NCBI GenBank assembly: GCA_025504975.1
Contig: JANUWI010000008.1
Coordinates: 1,178,001-1,242,000 of the forward strand
Length of the DNA stretch: 64,000 nucleotides
Direction: 5' to 3'
Origin: Plenodomus lindquistii
Taxonomy: Eukaryota > Ascomycota > Dothideomycetes > Pleosporales > Leptosphaeriaceae
Shown: positions 20,420 to 31,463 of the stretch, piece after piece
How the letters are laid out: each line of letters begins with the position of its first letter
Numbering within the stretch: the first letter of the stretch is position 1
Notes under the pieces: generated by a model
What the model saw: the letters and a program-made list of their open reading frames with translations, nothing else
Database searches by the model: none
Told to the model about the DNA's origin: nothing
Program-made: the position numbers and the translations under genes

Positions 20420-23292
20420 GAGTCCTCTGTGCACCACGAGCCACTTAATTTGGACTCTGCCTCGAGCTTGTGCGGTTGCACAACCGCGCGTACCACCTTA
20501 CGAACGACTCACGAACTTCTACTGGCTGGCGTTTTGGTCAGCGCCTAGCAGTCTTGCCTCTTGGCTACATGCTTCTCAGCAACACACACGTCGACCATCC
20601 ATCCGATCAACTAATAATCATCGGGTCCTGGCGATCCGATCGTAACAATTTACCTTCATCCACATTGGCCTCGAAAGAGACACACGCTCAAACATCAATA
20701 TCAATCTCGGCTCACTACCACGGCTACCAACCCATTTTCCTATGTTCTATCTTGAAATCCACCACATTATTTTGTACCCCAGAGGAACGACATTACGACC
20801 ATGTCGTTTCGCAACTCATGACTCTTCACGGCGCGGAAAAATTCTTGGAGGCGTTGGGGCTTTACCTTTTTCTAACGCGGATACCTCTAACTGTATGTAC
20901 TGGCGGTGAAGTTGCGCCAGCCCGCTTGTTGTTGTTTTTAACTGGCCGAAGAAGACGGGAAAAGTGAAGATCACTTTCCTATTTCTGCTGCAATGTTCCT
21001 TGGATTGGGCGAGAACTTGGGGAGAGGGCAAGAGCCGTCCACGTGTTGTTGTTGTGGATGGGTGGATGGGTGGGTTTGTGCTGGGCGGCTAGATCTTGCA
21101 TGGGATGACCTGGGGTTGGGCGGCAAAAGAGGCCTGCCTGTCTGCACTTGCATCCGAGCGAATGAGTGGATGGAAATCTCTAACAAGTACGACAACATAC
21201 TACATATTCTTTATGATATGATATGAGAAGCAAAAGAGAGTATACAATCAAGGAATAATCTACATAACTTGCATATCTGACATTTCTCTTGTTGTTTGCC
21301 TGCGAAACGCGAATTCAGTTTAACACCAGAGAGAGCAGTTTTGACCTTCTCCCAGCCTCGCCCCCCCCCCAATCATGCTCATGCAAGCTGCGACCAAACA
21401 TGTGACCTATCCGGCTCCCGCAAATCATCCCCTCAATAACACCCACTCTATACAATCGCCTGCCAATCTATCCGCACCTATCGATCGAAAGAAAAATGCC
21501 ACCATCGGCATCCCATCCGATGCTTGCACCCTCTCCATCCTATCACGCCCCCGCTCGCATACCCCATGCCATGCCATCCAATCCACACTCACAACAGGTC
21601 CATCCATACTCAAGCTCACGCATCACGAAATCACTGCCAGCAAAACCCAGCCTAACCCACTGCTCTGCCCTTCTTCCTTCTCACTGGCGCGGAATCCACA
21701 AACATCCACATCCCAGCGCTCTGTAACCTTCCCGCCGTGCCCCGACTCGACCAATCAGATCGCCGGGCCGGGTGTCGGAGGAGGAATGAGCGGCGTAGCC
21801 GTCCGTAGCTGGGCGCTTAGCTGGACCAATGTTCCGGTTCCGCGCGCGCTTTTCTTTTCGCGTGGTCATGTCACATGTGTGGTGGTTAGGGGGGACGTTG
21901 GGGGCATGGGGATGGGGATGAGTGAGGGAGGTTGCGAGTCAGTGGGGTCGTGGAGGGGGGCTTTTGGCTTGGGGAGGTGGGGATGGGATATGTTGGATGT
22001 TGTGGGTTTGAGGGTTGATGGTATGTAGAGAGGACAGTGCACGACACATGCTCGTGCATGGCTATCAAACAGCCGCGGCATCTTCCTCATACGTACATCG
22101 GTTCTCAACTCGTACATTATCACACAGTAATAGACTACATACATACACTATGCTGCCTGCATGCAAGCATCTTGCCCCCAACTCACCGACAGTACTCCTA
22201 GTGCCCGGAACAAACCCGACACGACTTGCCTTGCCTTGCCTTGACTCTCCTCTCCTCGGCAGTATCCAGGCCCCCCGACCCCAATCTCCCCGAGCCCAAA
22301 CTCCATATAGCGAACGGAGCAGAACGACGCAAGCCCACCTCATCACCCACCTCGCAATCAAACAAAGTTCCACGCTTAGACCCGTTGCTGCAATGTCGCT
22401 TCAACGTCGTTTTTCCCTCTGACCAATCGTACCGCGTAGGATAAGTCTCCGGGAACAAGAGTCAGGCGGCGGAATATGGCGATGCAGATGCGGATGCGTA
22501 TGCAGGTGAGGTCGGTCTGGGTTGGGGTTGTTTCGGTGAGTGATTGTGATTGTGATTGAGTGATCGACTTGATGCGTGGGATGGGATGGGGTTAGTATGT
22601 AGGCTATGCAGGGCACAGTCAAAGTGAAGTGGGCACTGTGAGGAGATTTGATGAGGTGCATGTGCATGTGCACGTACAGCAGCGGTGAACGTCGATAGTG
22701 TCGCTCGCTGTGCCGCGAGAGTGCAGGGGAAGTTCGGGAAGGAGCATGCGAGGTACTGTGTATGTACGTGGTGGATACTGGATTGGGGAGGTGGATATCG
22801 AAAGGGGACGGGATGCAAGGATACTACTAAGTTCCTTTGATCTCCGCTGAAGAAACCTACGAGTGGTGGAATGTGCTTGAGGATGGGGTGCGGGCGTGTA
22901 TGGCGTCTGTTGCGGTTTCTGTTCTTTTGGTGTGGAAAGCGAGAGTACCTAGGTAGGTTTTTCTGGGCTTAATTGCGGTGAGATGGTGTGAGCATCACGG
23001 CGAAGTCACATGCGAATGAATGTGCGAGTGAAACTATGTTGATCGACGTCTTGAAATAGAAACACATGGGGAGAGGCGCGATGCACGGCAAGATGAAACA
23101 ATGCAGTTTACATGGTGCCAACGCCTTTCTTGTATCACAAGTTCACAACAGACGGGCCTATTGAGCTAAAGTAATCCAACCCTTGCACGTCCTATTTTAA
23201 AACACTCCTTGCACTGGTCTTGACTCCGTCACTCGCGTTTACAAATACAAAATCTGATACACAAGTTATCCAAACACATGTGTCCGTACCGC
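20420..23292. other. 2.9 kb region without a convincing gene
   Basis: This lies between the disordered-protein gene and the 3' end of the mysC-type gene. An open frame at 21375-22028 (217 codons) begins with an ATG, but its composition changes abruptly and it lacks any domain, so I do not call it. No RNA gene, repeat family or transposon end is visible. Confidence 0.5.
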
Positions 23293-24904
23293 CTAGTCCG
23301 AGAACATCTTTGTAGTACTGACGTTGATCCTAGAAGACTGATTAGCACTGCAATATCCATCGCTTGAATTCATTGACTTACCGACTCCAAGCCTTCCCAG
23401 CCCTCAACGACTCCAAAAACTTCATCGGCCAGTACACGTGGTATAGCGCAAAGAATGGCCAGGGATCTTCGAGCGTAAAAGTGCCATCCTTCCAGTAGAT
23501 CCAGTGGCGCCACAGAGCCAGTAGCCCCGTGATGACATCATCTCGCGACCCCAGGCCGAAGAGCAAATCCAAGATGGGTAAGATGCCGAAAGAGACGAGA
23601 TCGTGGCCGAGCCAGTAATAGCTATACGTCGGTGTCCTGGGGACAACCGGTGGAGACTTTTGTAAAGTTGAAGAGGCGTCGTTGAAGATGGAGAGATATG
23701 CGTCTGCCATCTCAGGCGTCTGCTCAAAGAGAACGACAGCTGTGTGTGCACGGGGATTGCATTCGATGGGGTAAAGCTTTACGTCGTTCTCATCTTCCAC
23801 GAGGAAGTCGAAACTCAAATGACCAGTGAATGTTTCTCCGCCGTCGGCACACACGCGTTCGGTGAACTTTAGCATCTCCTTGCTCAGTTCTGAACTTGGT
23901 GATAACGGCTCGTAGTGCATGAGCAATTCCAATGATGGGCAGCTGGTGAAGGCTTTGACTTTGCCCTTGATGACGAGGGCGTGCGTGCAGTATTCCTTGC
24001 CCTTGATGTACTGCTGCATTTGGAATGGGTTGGTCTTGGAGATGCCGAGAGATCGGATGTACTTGGTTGTTGCCTCTGCTGATTGGAACGGGAGAAGCGT
24101 CATCATGTTGTTCCTCGCCTTGTCGTCCACACCAATGGGTTTCATGATGAATTGCTTCCTCGCGCCTGAACTGCTCTTCCTTGACGATGCCGAGTTAGCT
24201 TTTGTGGGTGTTCGATGGAGTTCGCGCATCAACACATCAAGGGCTTCCTGTGGGTTTGTGCAGCGATGGGATTCCGGAACCGTGAGCTCGAGCGACTCAA
24301 TGTACTCGATGAATTTGTCCTTCTCGTGGAACTTCTCCACGACATCCTCTCTGAATTGAACGGCTTCGAATTGGCGTCCCTCAGCTTGTGCCTGCTTCTC
24401 TGCGAGACGAACGACCTGTCCATCCTCCACGGCTGCGATGACACTTGAGCATGAGACCCATAAATTGACTTTTTCGCTCTGGATCACATGGAGTATAGAA
24501 TCGATGTATGGTTCTGCATCATCACCACTCGGAGTGTCCAGACGATAGTATTTGACGAGAGCATTGGAGAAGCGTCCTGGCGATAGGGCCGAGATATCTG
24601 CGCCGATGATCCGGTGAGGAGTATGTTGTGAGAGATTTCGCGCAATCGCCAGACCCTTTGTCATAGACACTCCAGTGACGAGGATTGTCTTTCTTTGCTG
24701 AACTGCAGCGCCATGTTTCCTATCTTCTTGTGAAAAGGTAATGTTTCGCTGTCCATGGAGCTTGGTAGCCGCAGCGCTGATCACGCACAATGCAGCTGAA
24801 AAAGGTGCGAGGAAAACGCTCAATGCCAGCAGAGTGAGATTTTTCCAGAAATTTCGATAGTAAAACGGCACCTTACGGCCAACTTCCTTCGACCCTTCTG
24901 CCAT
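23293..24904 (-). CDS. mysC: ATP-grasp ligase of mycosporine biosynthesis (mysC type)
   Basis: Exons on the minus strand are 24904-23382 and 23329-23293, giving 519 residues. Residues 23-46 form a membrane anchor (LALSVFLAPFSAALCVIS). A Rossmann-like pre-ATP-grasp part follows (KTILVTGVSMTKGLAIARNL), then the ATP-grasp domain: FIMKPIGVDDKARNN with Lys255, and Mg-binding YPIECNPRAH with Glu381 and Asn383. In cyanobacteria MysC joins glycine to 4-deoxygadusol; the amino acid used here cannot be read from sequence. A TAA inside the GTAAGT donor at 23381 would end an unspliced version 13 residues earlier. An upstream exon from an ATG at 25022 (donor at 25017) could add 26 N-terminal residues in frame. 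The adjacent mysB and mysA types support the role. Confidence 0.85.
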
Positions 24905-25022
24905 TCCAAATGTCGTTGCTGACGATGTTTGTTGTTGAGAAACACGAAACGTGACTTCGGAGCTATCTCGCACTGTCCTAGCGTAACTTGCACACCAGAG
25001 ACGTTCTTTTCACTTACCTCAT

Positions 25023-25668
25023 CAATGAGATCCTGGCGGAAAAGCAAGCAACTTCAATATCCACGGGCCAGTATCGGCTGAGACGGCTGGTAGTCGCGTA
25101 GGCGATGCATCCAGATCGCCCACTTAGGCGAACGGTTGCGCTCCCCTAGGGCATCGCTAGGGTGCTGGAATGCAGGTTTTCGTCTCGACGTCATTGTGAC
25201 TCTGATACATGTGCACCACCATTGCTTGCATGTGCCTCCTCGGCAGCGATTATGCGCTAGAGATTGTACCCTAGTTTAGCAGCGTGGAGGGCGCATGTTG
25301 GGACGGGGATCTTGGTGTTGATCCGTGGTTGGTGTTGAGGAGCATGGAGTGGCAAGCTGCACTTGGTGGTGGCTGGTACAGGTTGCCATGTCAAGTGGCG
25401 TGTTTGTTTGAGGGGTTCGGCAATTGAGTTTGATTTGTAGAATTCCTTCGTAGGGGCATTGACATGTGCAAATGACATTTACAAATGACAGTTCAGGAGG
25501 AGCTTCAATTGAATCTGCATAGAGCGGCCCTATCTGTCCTTTCGATTGTGAACGCACGACATGACTGAACTGCCTCCTGACGCCTCTGCGTGTCGTTTGT
25601 GTCTATGTCCTTCCATCTTGTATGGACTTACCCAACAATGTGTGCTACACAGCGAAGTTCCATTTCCT
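25023..25668. other. Spacer between mysB-type and mysC-type genes
   Basis: This 646 bp region holds the mysB 3' region and the mysC promoter on the minus strand. No further gene is supported. Confidence 0.5.
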
Positions 25669-26615
25669 CTATGCGACGCAGCGTGTAATCTCAATACCAT
25701 CCTGCAATAATTAGCGGGGTCCTTGAAGGTTTTCACGACAACTTACCGGTTCACCAGTTGGCTCGAAGCTGTTGACTAGTTTGCTCTCGTACTTGAGGTT
25801 CGGGTTGCCCTTGCTCTCGCTGAACTTGGCTTTGCCATATCTCTTCTCGTACATTTTGACGTTTGTCTCCGCAATGCCATCAAGTTTGGTGGCACCTCCC
25901 TCTCCTGCCTCCTTGACCTTCTCATCAACACTGGACCTCACATACTTGAGGTATGGAGGGTTTCCAGGTTTGATCACATTGTCTGCCGCCAGAACGGAGC
26001 CCTTCGTGATCAAGCCGAGCTCTTCACAGAGCTTGAGATCGGTCGTGTAGGCGGGCTTGTAATGGTCCAAGAACATGAGATCAACATGTTTCAATTGGCC
26101 TGAAGATGTCAATCGCGCGATTGATTCATCACTGGAGCCTACGATGACTTTAACGAGGTCGGAGAGGCCAGCAAGATCTACAAGAGACATGATGACTGCC
26201 GCGAATGCGGGATCACGCTCCAAGCTGAAGTATCTCTCGCCACCAGCTTTTCGTACTGCGTCGCCGAAAAGGATACACGAATAGCCAACGTAACCGCCGA
26301 GTTCGACCTGTTCGTGGCTATTAGCTCTGCCCGAGATCTTTGCCCTCAGACAGGACTTACCATTGTCTTTGGTCTGACTTCCGCGATCAAATCTGTCACA
26401 ATCCGACCCTTATCCTCTCCAACGTTCATGAGGTACTTTTTCGTCCGGCCGAATTCATCAATGGCAGCCAAAACCTTTTCTGGCGATCCTCTGATGTTTT
26501 CGATGTCGGCGTGACCATACACAAAGTGCAGGAGGTCAATTTCTCGGCCATCGTCGAAGAACGTGCCTTCTTCCTCTTGGGCAGCGTATGCCTTTGTCTG
26601 ATCGAAGCTACCCAT
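25669..26615 (-). CDS. mysB: SAM-dependent O-methyltransferase of mycosporine biosynthesis (mysB type)
   Basis: Exons on the minus strand are 26615-26361, 26307-25747 and 25701-25669, giving 282 residues. The fold is class I methyltransferase of the catechol O-methyltransferase type. Motif I is VELGGYVGYS from residue 86, an acidic residue occurs in the SLERDPAF strand, VDLMFLDHYKPAY matches the metal and catalytic aspartate strand, and AADNVIKPGNPPY is the next. Without the second exon join the SAM-binding motif is lost, so the splice is firm; the last exon adds only ten residues. The expected reaction is methylation of demethyl-4-deoxygadusol to 4-deoxygadusol. It is divergent from the mysA-type gene across 1.39 kb. 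Assignment to this pathway rests on the neighbours; the fold itself is clear. Confidence 0.88.
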
Positions 26616-28004
26616 GGTCGTTGCTGTTCAATTGCAATCTCAAAAAGTGTGCGGGTGGCCCTGAGCTCGACGCGTCCAAGCTACCGAAGCATTACCCCTC
26701 AACGCGTATGCTCTAGCGCGGGGCTACGCTAAATGATGACGACTACGGTACAGGGACGATCTGTAAGGGGTTTGGTTGTTCCTGGTCTGATCGACAGAGC
26801 GAGGCTTGGAAACGCAAGCGATCCACCCACGGATGATGTAGTCGTCAATCCTTATGGAACTCCATTAGCAATGGCGCATGCTGTGTAACGTTAGTATGCG
26901 GAAGCTCGTTACTGAAGCGTGGGATAATCATGCAATTCCAATGTTAGACCTGCCGTTTCCAAATTGCACTGCCGTGCCATGCATTCTGCGGTTCGCCTAG
27001 ACTGGTTGCGGCGTAATGTGAACGGTAGACTGCGGATACGCAATGTCCATGTGGGGCTGTTCATTGGTGCATTCTACTTTGTTGTACAGCGCTGAACCTC
27101 CGCGCAGGATGAGGTACCTGTCGTCAATGATCTAGAGCATTGTCATTCATACTAGCTACTAGTGGCAAATGAACGACGTGATGTGATTGCGTGCGCTTCG
27201 TGTTAGCAAGCGGAGTACCTCATTGATCCAGGATCAGCGAAACTCTATCTATCCGAGCGGGAGCTAAGATCGTTGAGATCTCAAACAGTGTCACTGGTGA
27301 AAACCCGTCCCTGAGGTGTGAGGGGTATTGTCGCTTGCCAGGTGCAAACAGCCCTACGCAAACATCAAATTTTGCGACTCGCTGTAGCGGCTCCCCGTAG
27401 GACATTTCGAATCTGTCTCTTCTCAGAGCCATTTGTCGGGTCAATGGTAATGGTTATAGCAAGCGATGATGAGGTGATTCGATCGTTGCCCCGCCGTGGG
27501 GAGTGGATATCTCCACACCGGGAAGTACTCCGTTCTAGCCACTAAGCTGGCTAGTGGGCTGGTACTACGCCATTATTGTCGTGGCCGTATGCGATTACGA
27601 GGTTCTGCTTTGTCCAAGCATGCAAAAACCCATGTTTGCATGTAGGATTGAGTTTCCCATATGCCGGAACCGGCTTTTCCCGCTACGAAGATTCTGGCCT
27701 GACAGTCATTTCATCATGGTCGGCCAGTAAGAGTATAGTTTGGCAGCAGTAAAGTGGTTCCAAGGCGAGCAACAGGGAATGCCTAGAGCCGTGGCATCAT
27801 GAAGGAAAAACGTGCGTGTAGTTGACGTTCCCTTTTCAGCGCTGTCGGCTTACGGGAGCCAATTGAGCAAGACCGTGTACTGGGGATCATCCTTTGGCTG
27901 ATGTCGACAAATTTCCTGGGGGCTTTATAAAACCAAGATATTCCCCGACCTTTCTCTCGGTAGACACTCAACGTTTCTCATTCACACATACACACTTCTT
28001 CAAT
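26616..28004. promoter_or_regulatory. Divergent mysB/mysA intergenic promoter region
   Basis: A 1,389 bp region lies between the start codons of the methyltransferase and cyclase genes. A TATA box lies at 27926 on the mysA side. No open frame with recognisable content occurs here. Its length, against about 300 bp for the housekeeping divergent pairs in this window, suggests regulated expression; this is inference. Confidence 0.55.
27926..27932 (+). promoter_or_regulatory. TATA box of the mysA-type gene
   Basis: TATAAAA lies 79 nt upstream of the ATG at 28005, followed by a C/T- and CACA-rich leader. This spacing is typical of inducible or strongly expressed fungal genes. Confidence 0.7.
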
Positions 28005-29562
28005 ATGTCAGACCTCAAGGCTACCGTCGCTGAGACCAAGAACGGCTTCCATGTTGAGGGTTATGAGAAGATCGAATACGACTTCACATTCCTCGATGGT
28101 GTGTTCAACACTGCCAACCCCCAGCTTGCCCAATGCTACGAGCGATGGGGTCGCTGCCTGGCTGTCATGGACTTGAACATCTTCAACGTCTACGGCGAGG
28201 AGATGCAAAAGTACTTTGACCACCACAAGCTCCCCTTGACGATCCACAAGACCAGGATCGGTGAGAAGGCCAAGTCGATGGACACCCTCCTAAGCATCGT
28301 TGATTCGATGACCGACTTTGGTATCATCCGCAAAGAGCCTGTGCTTGTTGTCGTAAGTAACTTTTCTGCTCTGCTGAGCTGCCAATGCTAATCTTTTCCA
28401 GGGTGGAGGTCTCGTGACTGATGTTGCTGGGTAAAATATATCTTAAGGCACTCTGGCCTGAAACCCGTTCGAGATCAGAATTAACAAGAGACCTTAGATT
28501 CGCATGTGCTGCGTACCGCCGAAACACCAACTTCATCCGTATCCCTACCACCGTCATTGGCCTCATTGATGCCAGTGTCAGTATCAAGGTCGCCGTCAAC
28601 TACGGCAACTACAAGAACCGTCTGGGTGCCTACCACGCCCCAATGCACACCTTCCTGGACTTCACGTTCCTGAAGACACTTCCAGAAGGCCAAGTCCGAA
28701 ACGGCTTCGCAGAGTTGATCAAGATCTCCACATGTGCCCACAAGCCCACATTCGACTTGCTGGACAAGTACTGTGAGCAGCTCATCTCTACTCGCTTCGG
28801 TCGCGAGGGCAACAACGAGGAGGTCCTCAAGGCTGCGGATGAAATCAACCGCGCTGGTATTCACGAGATGTTGAAGCTCGAGACTCCCAACCTACACGAG
28901 ATCGGTCTTGACCGTGTCATCGCGTACGGCCACACCTGGAGTCCGCTCCACGAGGTAAGTCTGCAATACTTGATCAGGTCACGCTGTATTTAACATAACA
29001 TTAGCTGTCGCCCGAGACCCCTCTCCGCCACGGACACGCCATCTCTATCGACATGGCATACTCAGCCACACTTGCCAACGAGCGCGGACTTCTCAGCGAT
29101 GAGGAGCACCGCCGCCTGTTGAACCTCTTCTCCCGTGCCGGTCTGTCCATGGACCACGAGCTGTTCGACGAGGACATGCTCGACAAGGCCACCAAGGCCA
29201 TCCTCAAGACCCGTGACGGTCTGCTCCGTGCTGCCGTCCCCAACCCCATCGGTACCTGCGTGTTCCTGAACGACGTCTCCGCCGAGGAGATGAACAAGGC
29301 GCTCAAGCGACACAAGGAACTGATGAAGGATTACCCCCGCCAGGGTGCCGGTATCGATGCTTTCGTCGATGCTAGCGACACTGGCTACACCGAGAATGGC
29401 ACTGTCGAGGATGCCATGAAGGAGTCCAAGAAGGTCATGAATGGCCTGTCGAATGGCAAGGTCAACGGCACTGCTGAGAGCAAGCCCACCAACAACGGCG
29501 TTCCCCAGCAGTTGCAGGATGGTCTGGCCGCCAACGGCTATGCCAATGGCCACAAGAACTAG
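28005..29562 (+). CDS. mysA: Demethyl-4-deoxygadusol synthase-type sugar phosphate cyclase (mysA type)
   Basis: Exons 28005-28352, 28402-28430, 28498-28954 and 29005-29562 give 463 residues. This is the dehydroquinate synthase fold: NAD-site GGGLVTDVAGFACAAYRR, IRIPTTVIGLIDASVSIK, FAELIKISTCAHK with a metal-binding Glu, and GHTWSPLHE (residues 270-278) with LRHGHAISIDM giving the zinc histidines. True dehydroquinate synthases have GHTxGHAxE, whereas GHTWSP marks the sedoheptulose-7-phosphate cyclase branch (DDGS or 2-epi-5-epi-valiolone synthase). The neighbouring methyltransferase and ATP-grasp genes favour DDGS. The last 60 residues are an Asn/Gly/Lys-rich tail (ANGYANGHKN). Exon 2 is only 29 nt and encodes GGGLVTDVAG. 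Confidence 0.92.
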
Positions 29563-30647
29563 ACAGCGCAGCACGAATAAGTCCGACTAGGCAAGTGTGC
29601 GTTACGATTTGATTTCTCGAAAGGAACAGTAAAAGTTCATTATGGCGGCGACTACAACATTTAAATAGTTCGCATCAGCTTGGTAATTATCAGCTGCAAT
29701 TAATCCATCTTCCACGATTGACTCACTGTTCTGTCAATGTGACTTTGTTTCGTGTGAGCTGGATGTTGCGTTGCGGGAGTTATCGTGACAGCGCGGTGAA
29801 GCTGGTCAAAGCTTGCATCCGGTCTTCACGCAAAATCTCTGCTCGCAACATTCGTTGTCGTATGTAGCAAGACGCAATTGTTGTCACAACAGTGTGTGCA
29901 TTTGAGTCGGCAGCTGCCAAACAGCAGTATCCCATTTCACAGAAAGAAACACAATTCACACATCTGCAAAGTTTGTACGCCCAATATTTCGACACCGACG
30001 CCCCATCGCCATCACTAAAGACGACCCAACGAGGCACCAGCTTCCTACAGGAGTTGGTGTTTCTTCTTCGGTTTCCACGCCACCGTAGTGACTGGCATCC
30101 ATGAGCAATTGAGAAATCTGCGAAATGGACGTGGCTGGACCCGTTTGTATTTTTTTGATCAAGGAGCAGAAGAGGAGCACGAGGGCGCGCAGGCTTTTAT
30201 GCAGGCTGCCAAGGCTGGTGATGAGGTAAGCGAGAGTTGCGGCGAGTGGCCGTGCGCGGAGAACGCTGACTTTGGGGAGACTGCGGGTCGTGCAGATGCT
30301 TGTAGATTGTCAATGTGCATCTTCTGCTTAACGATTGTCGGACATCGTTGGGATACGGGGTCAAATGTCTCATTGCAAATGACTTCACAGCACTAATGCG
30401 CTTGTTAGTCGCGCACAACATTCACGCTGCCACAGCATTACAACCAATCATTGGTGATCGAGCTTCGTGGTCATTCTCTTGATGATTGTCGTTACATGTG
30501 GCATATCTATCGTGATACAGGAGCGGTGATGTAAGCTCTCTGTTGTGAATTGCCGTGGTCATGTCCATTTACAAATCTAGACAAGCCGGTATGAATCCGT
30601 CACTTGGACAAGACTCTGTTCCTTCGCACTCCTCCATCTCCTACCAA
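29563..30647. other. Intergenic region between converging genes
   Basis: This 1.1 kb lies between the 3' ends of the mysA-type and PRE1 genes. Short open frames are unsupported and I see no RNA gene. Confidence 0.5.
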
Positions 30648-31463
30648 TCAAGGTATCGCAACCTTGACATCATCCTCGTAGTCTACATCCTTGATTCCAT
30701 CCTTCGTTATGACCTTGACGAAGACACCCTTGAAGTCGATCGGCAGACGGCGTTTCAACTCCTCCGTGCACATCCGTAGGATCTTGATACCCTGTTCGTA
30801 GTCGATGTCTGGGTGGTGGTGCTTGTCGAGCAGTGAGAGGCAGTAGTACCTGAAGAGGCGTACGTTAGCATTTATCCAAGCTAACGGGTGTGTCACAGAG
30901 ATTGCAGGAATCTCCCTTAAGATGTGAGAGGGATGTGACGTACTGTGCATATCCATGTGCAGCGTATGGAAGCGAAGCCTGACTCGCCAAGTAATCGATC
31001 CAATAAAGTGTAGGCTCGTCCTTTATAGTGTCATAGCCACCGAGCAGTAGGTTCACAGTGTATGGCTTCCGCGAACGCAGCGCTCTCGCCAGCTCTCCCC
31101 GGACGAAGTTGGCGGTGGCTGCAGGTGATAGTTCCATGTCGTTGCGCATCGAGTACAGTTGGACGTTTGCTTGAATGTATTCGGCGAACTGAACTGTACG
31201 GTTGTCAGCCATCCAATCACTCCTTACACGGCTATAGCCTGTATGTTGCCCATACCAGTATCTCCAGCTTCACCCGAGAACGTCATTAGCGTGTGTGTGT
31301 TGAGCACCCGGGTCTTGTCGTCAGAGGCCTTGAGGATGGTGGCGCCTCGCATGGCGGCTTTTGAGGAGGCGATGAGGGTGAAGTCCTTGCCCGTGATTCC
31401 CAGTAGAACCTCCCTGGTTTCTAGTCAGCCTAAGAAAGACAGCATCTTGGAAGTAACCTACAT
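30648..31463 (-). CDS. PRE1: 20S proteasome subunit beta-4 (PRE1/PSMB2)
   Basis: Exons on the minus strand are 31463-31462, 31413-31256, 31193-30944 and 30849-30648, giving 203 residues. The initiation codon is itself split: exon 1 ends in AT, a 48-nt GTAGGT...CAG intron follows, and exon 2 supplies the G, giving MEVLLGITGKDFTLIASSKA. Other joins restore GEAGDTVQFAEYIQANVQLY and HGYAQYYCLSLLDKHH, all conserved. Beta-4 is a non-catalytic subunit of the inner ring of the 20S proteasome. No other ATG could give the conserved N-terminus, so the split start is well supported. Confidence 0.92.

Noticed and set aside
21375..22028. 217-codon frame between the disordered-protein gene and mysC
   Set aside because: Its composition switches from Pro/Ser-rich to Gly/Trp-rich midway, which follows strand base skew; no motif or promoter was seen.
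26695..27325. Three AGGGG/CCCCT stress-element cores in the mysA/mysB promoter region
   Set aside because: About three are expected by chance in 1.39 kb on both strands, so they are not evidence of control.
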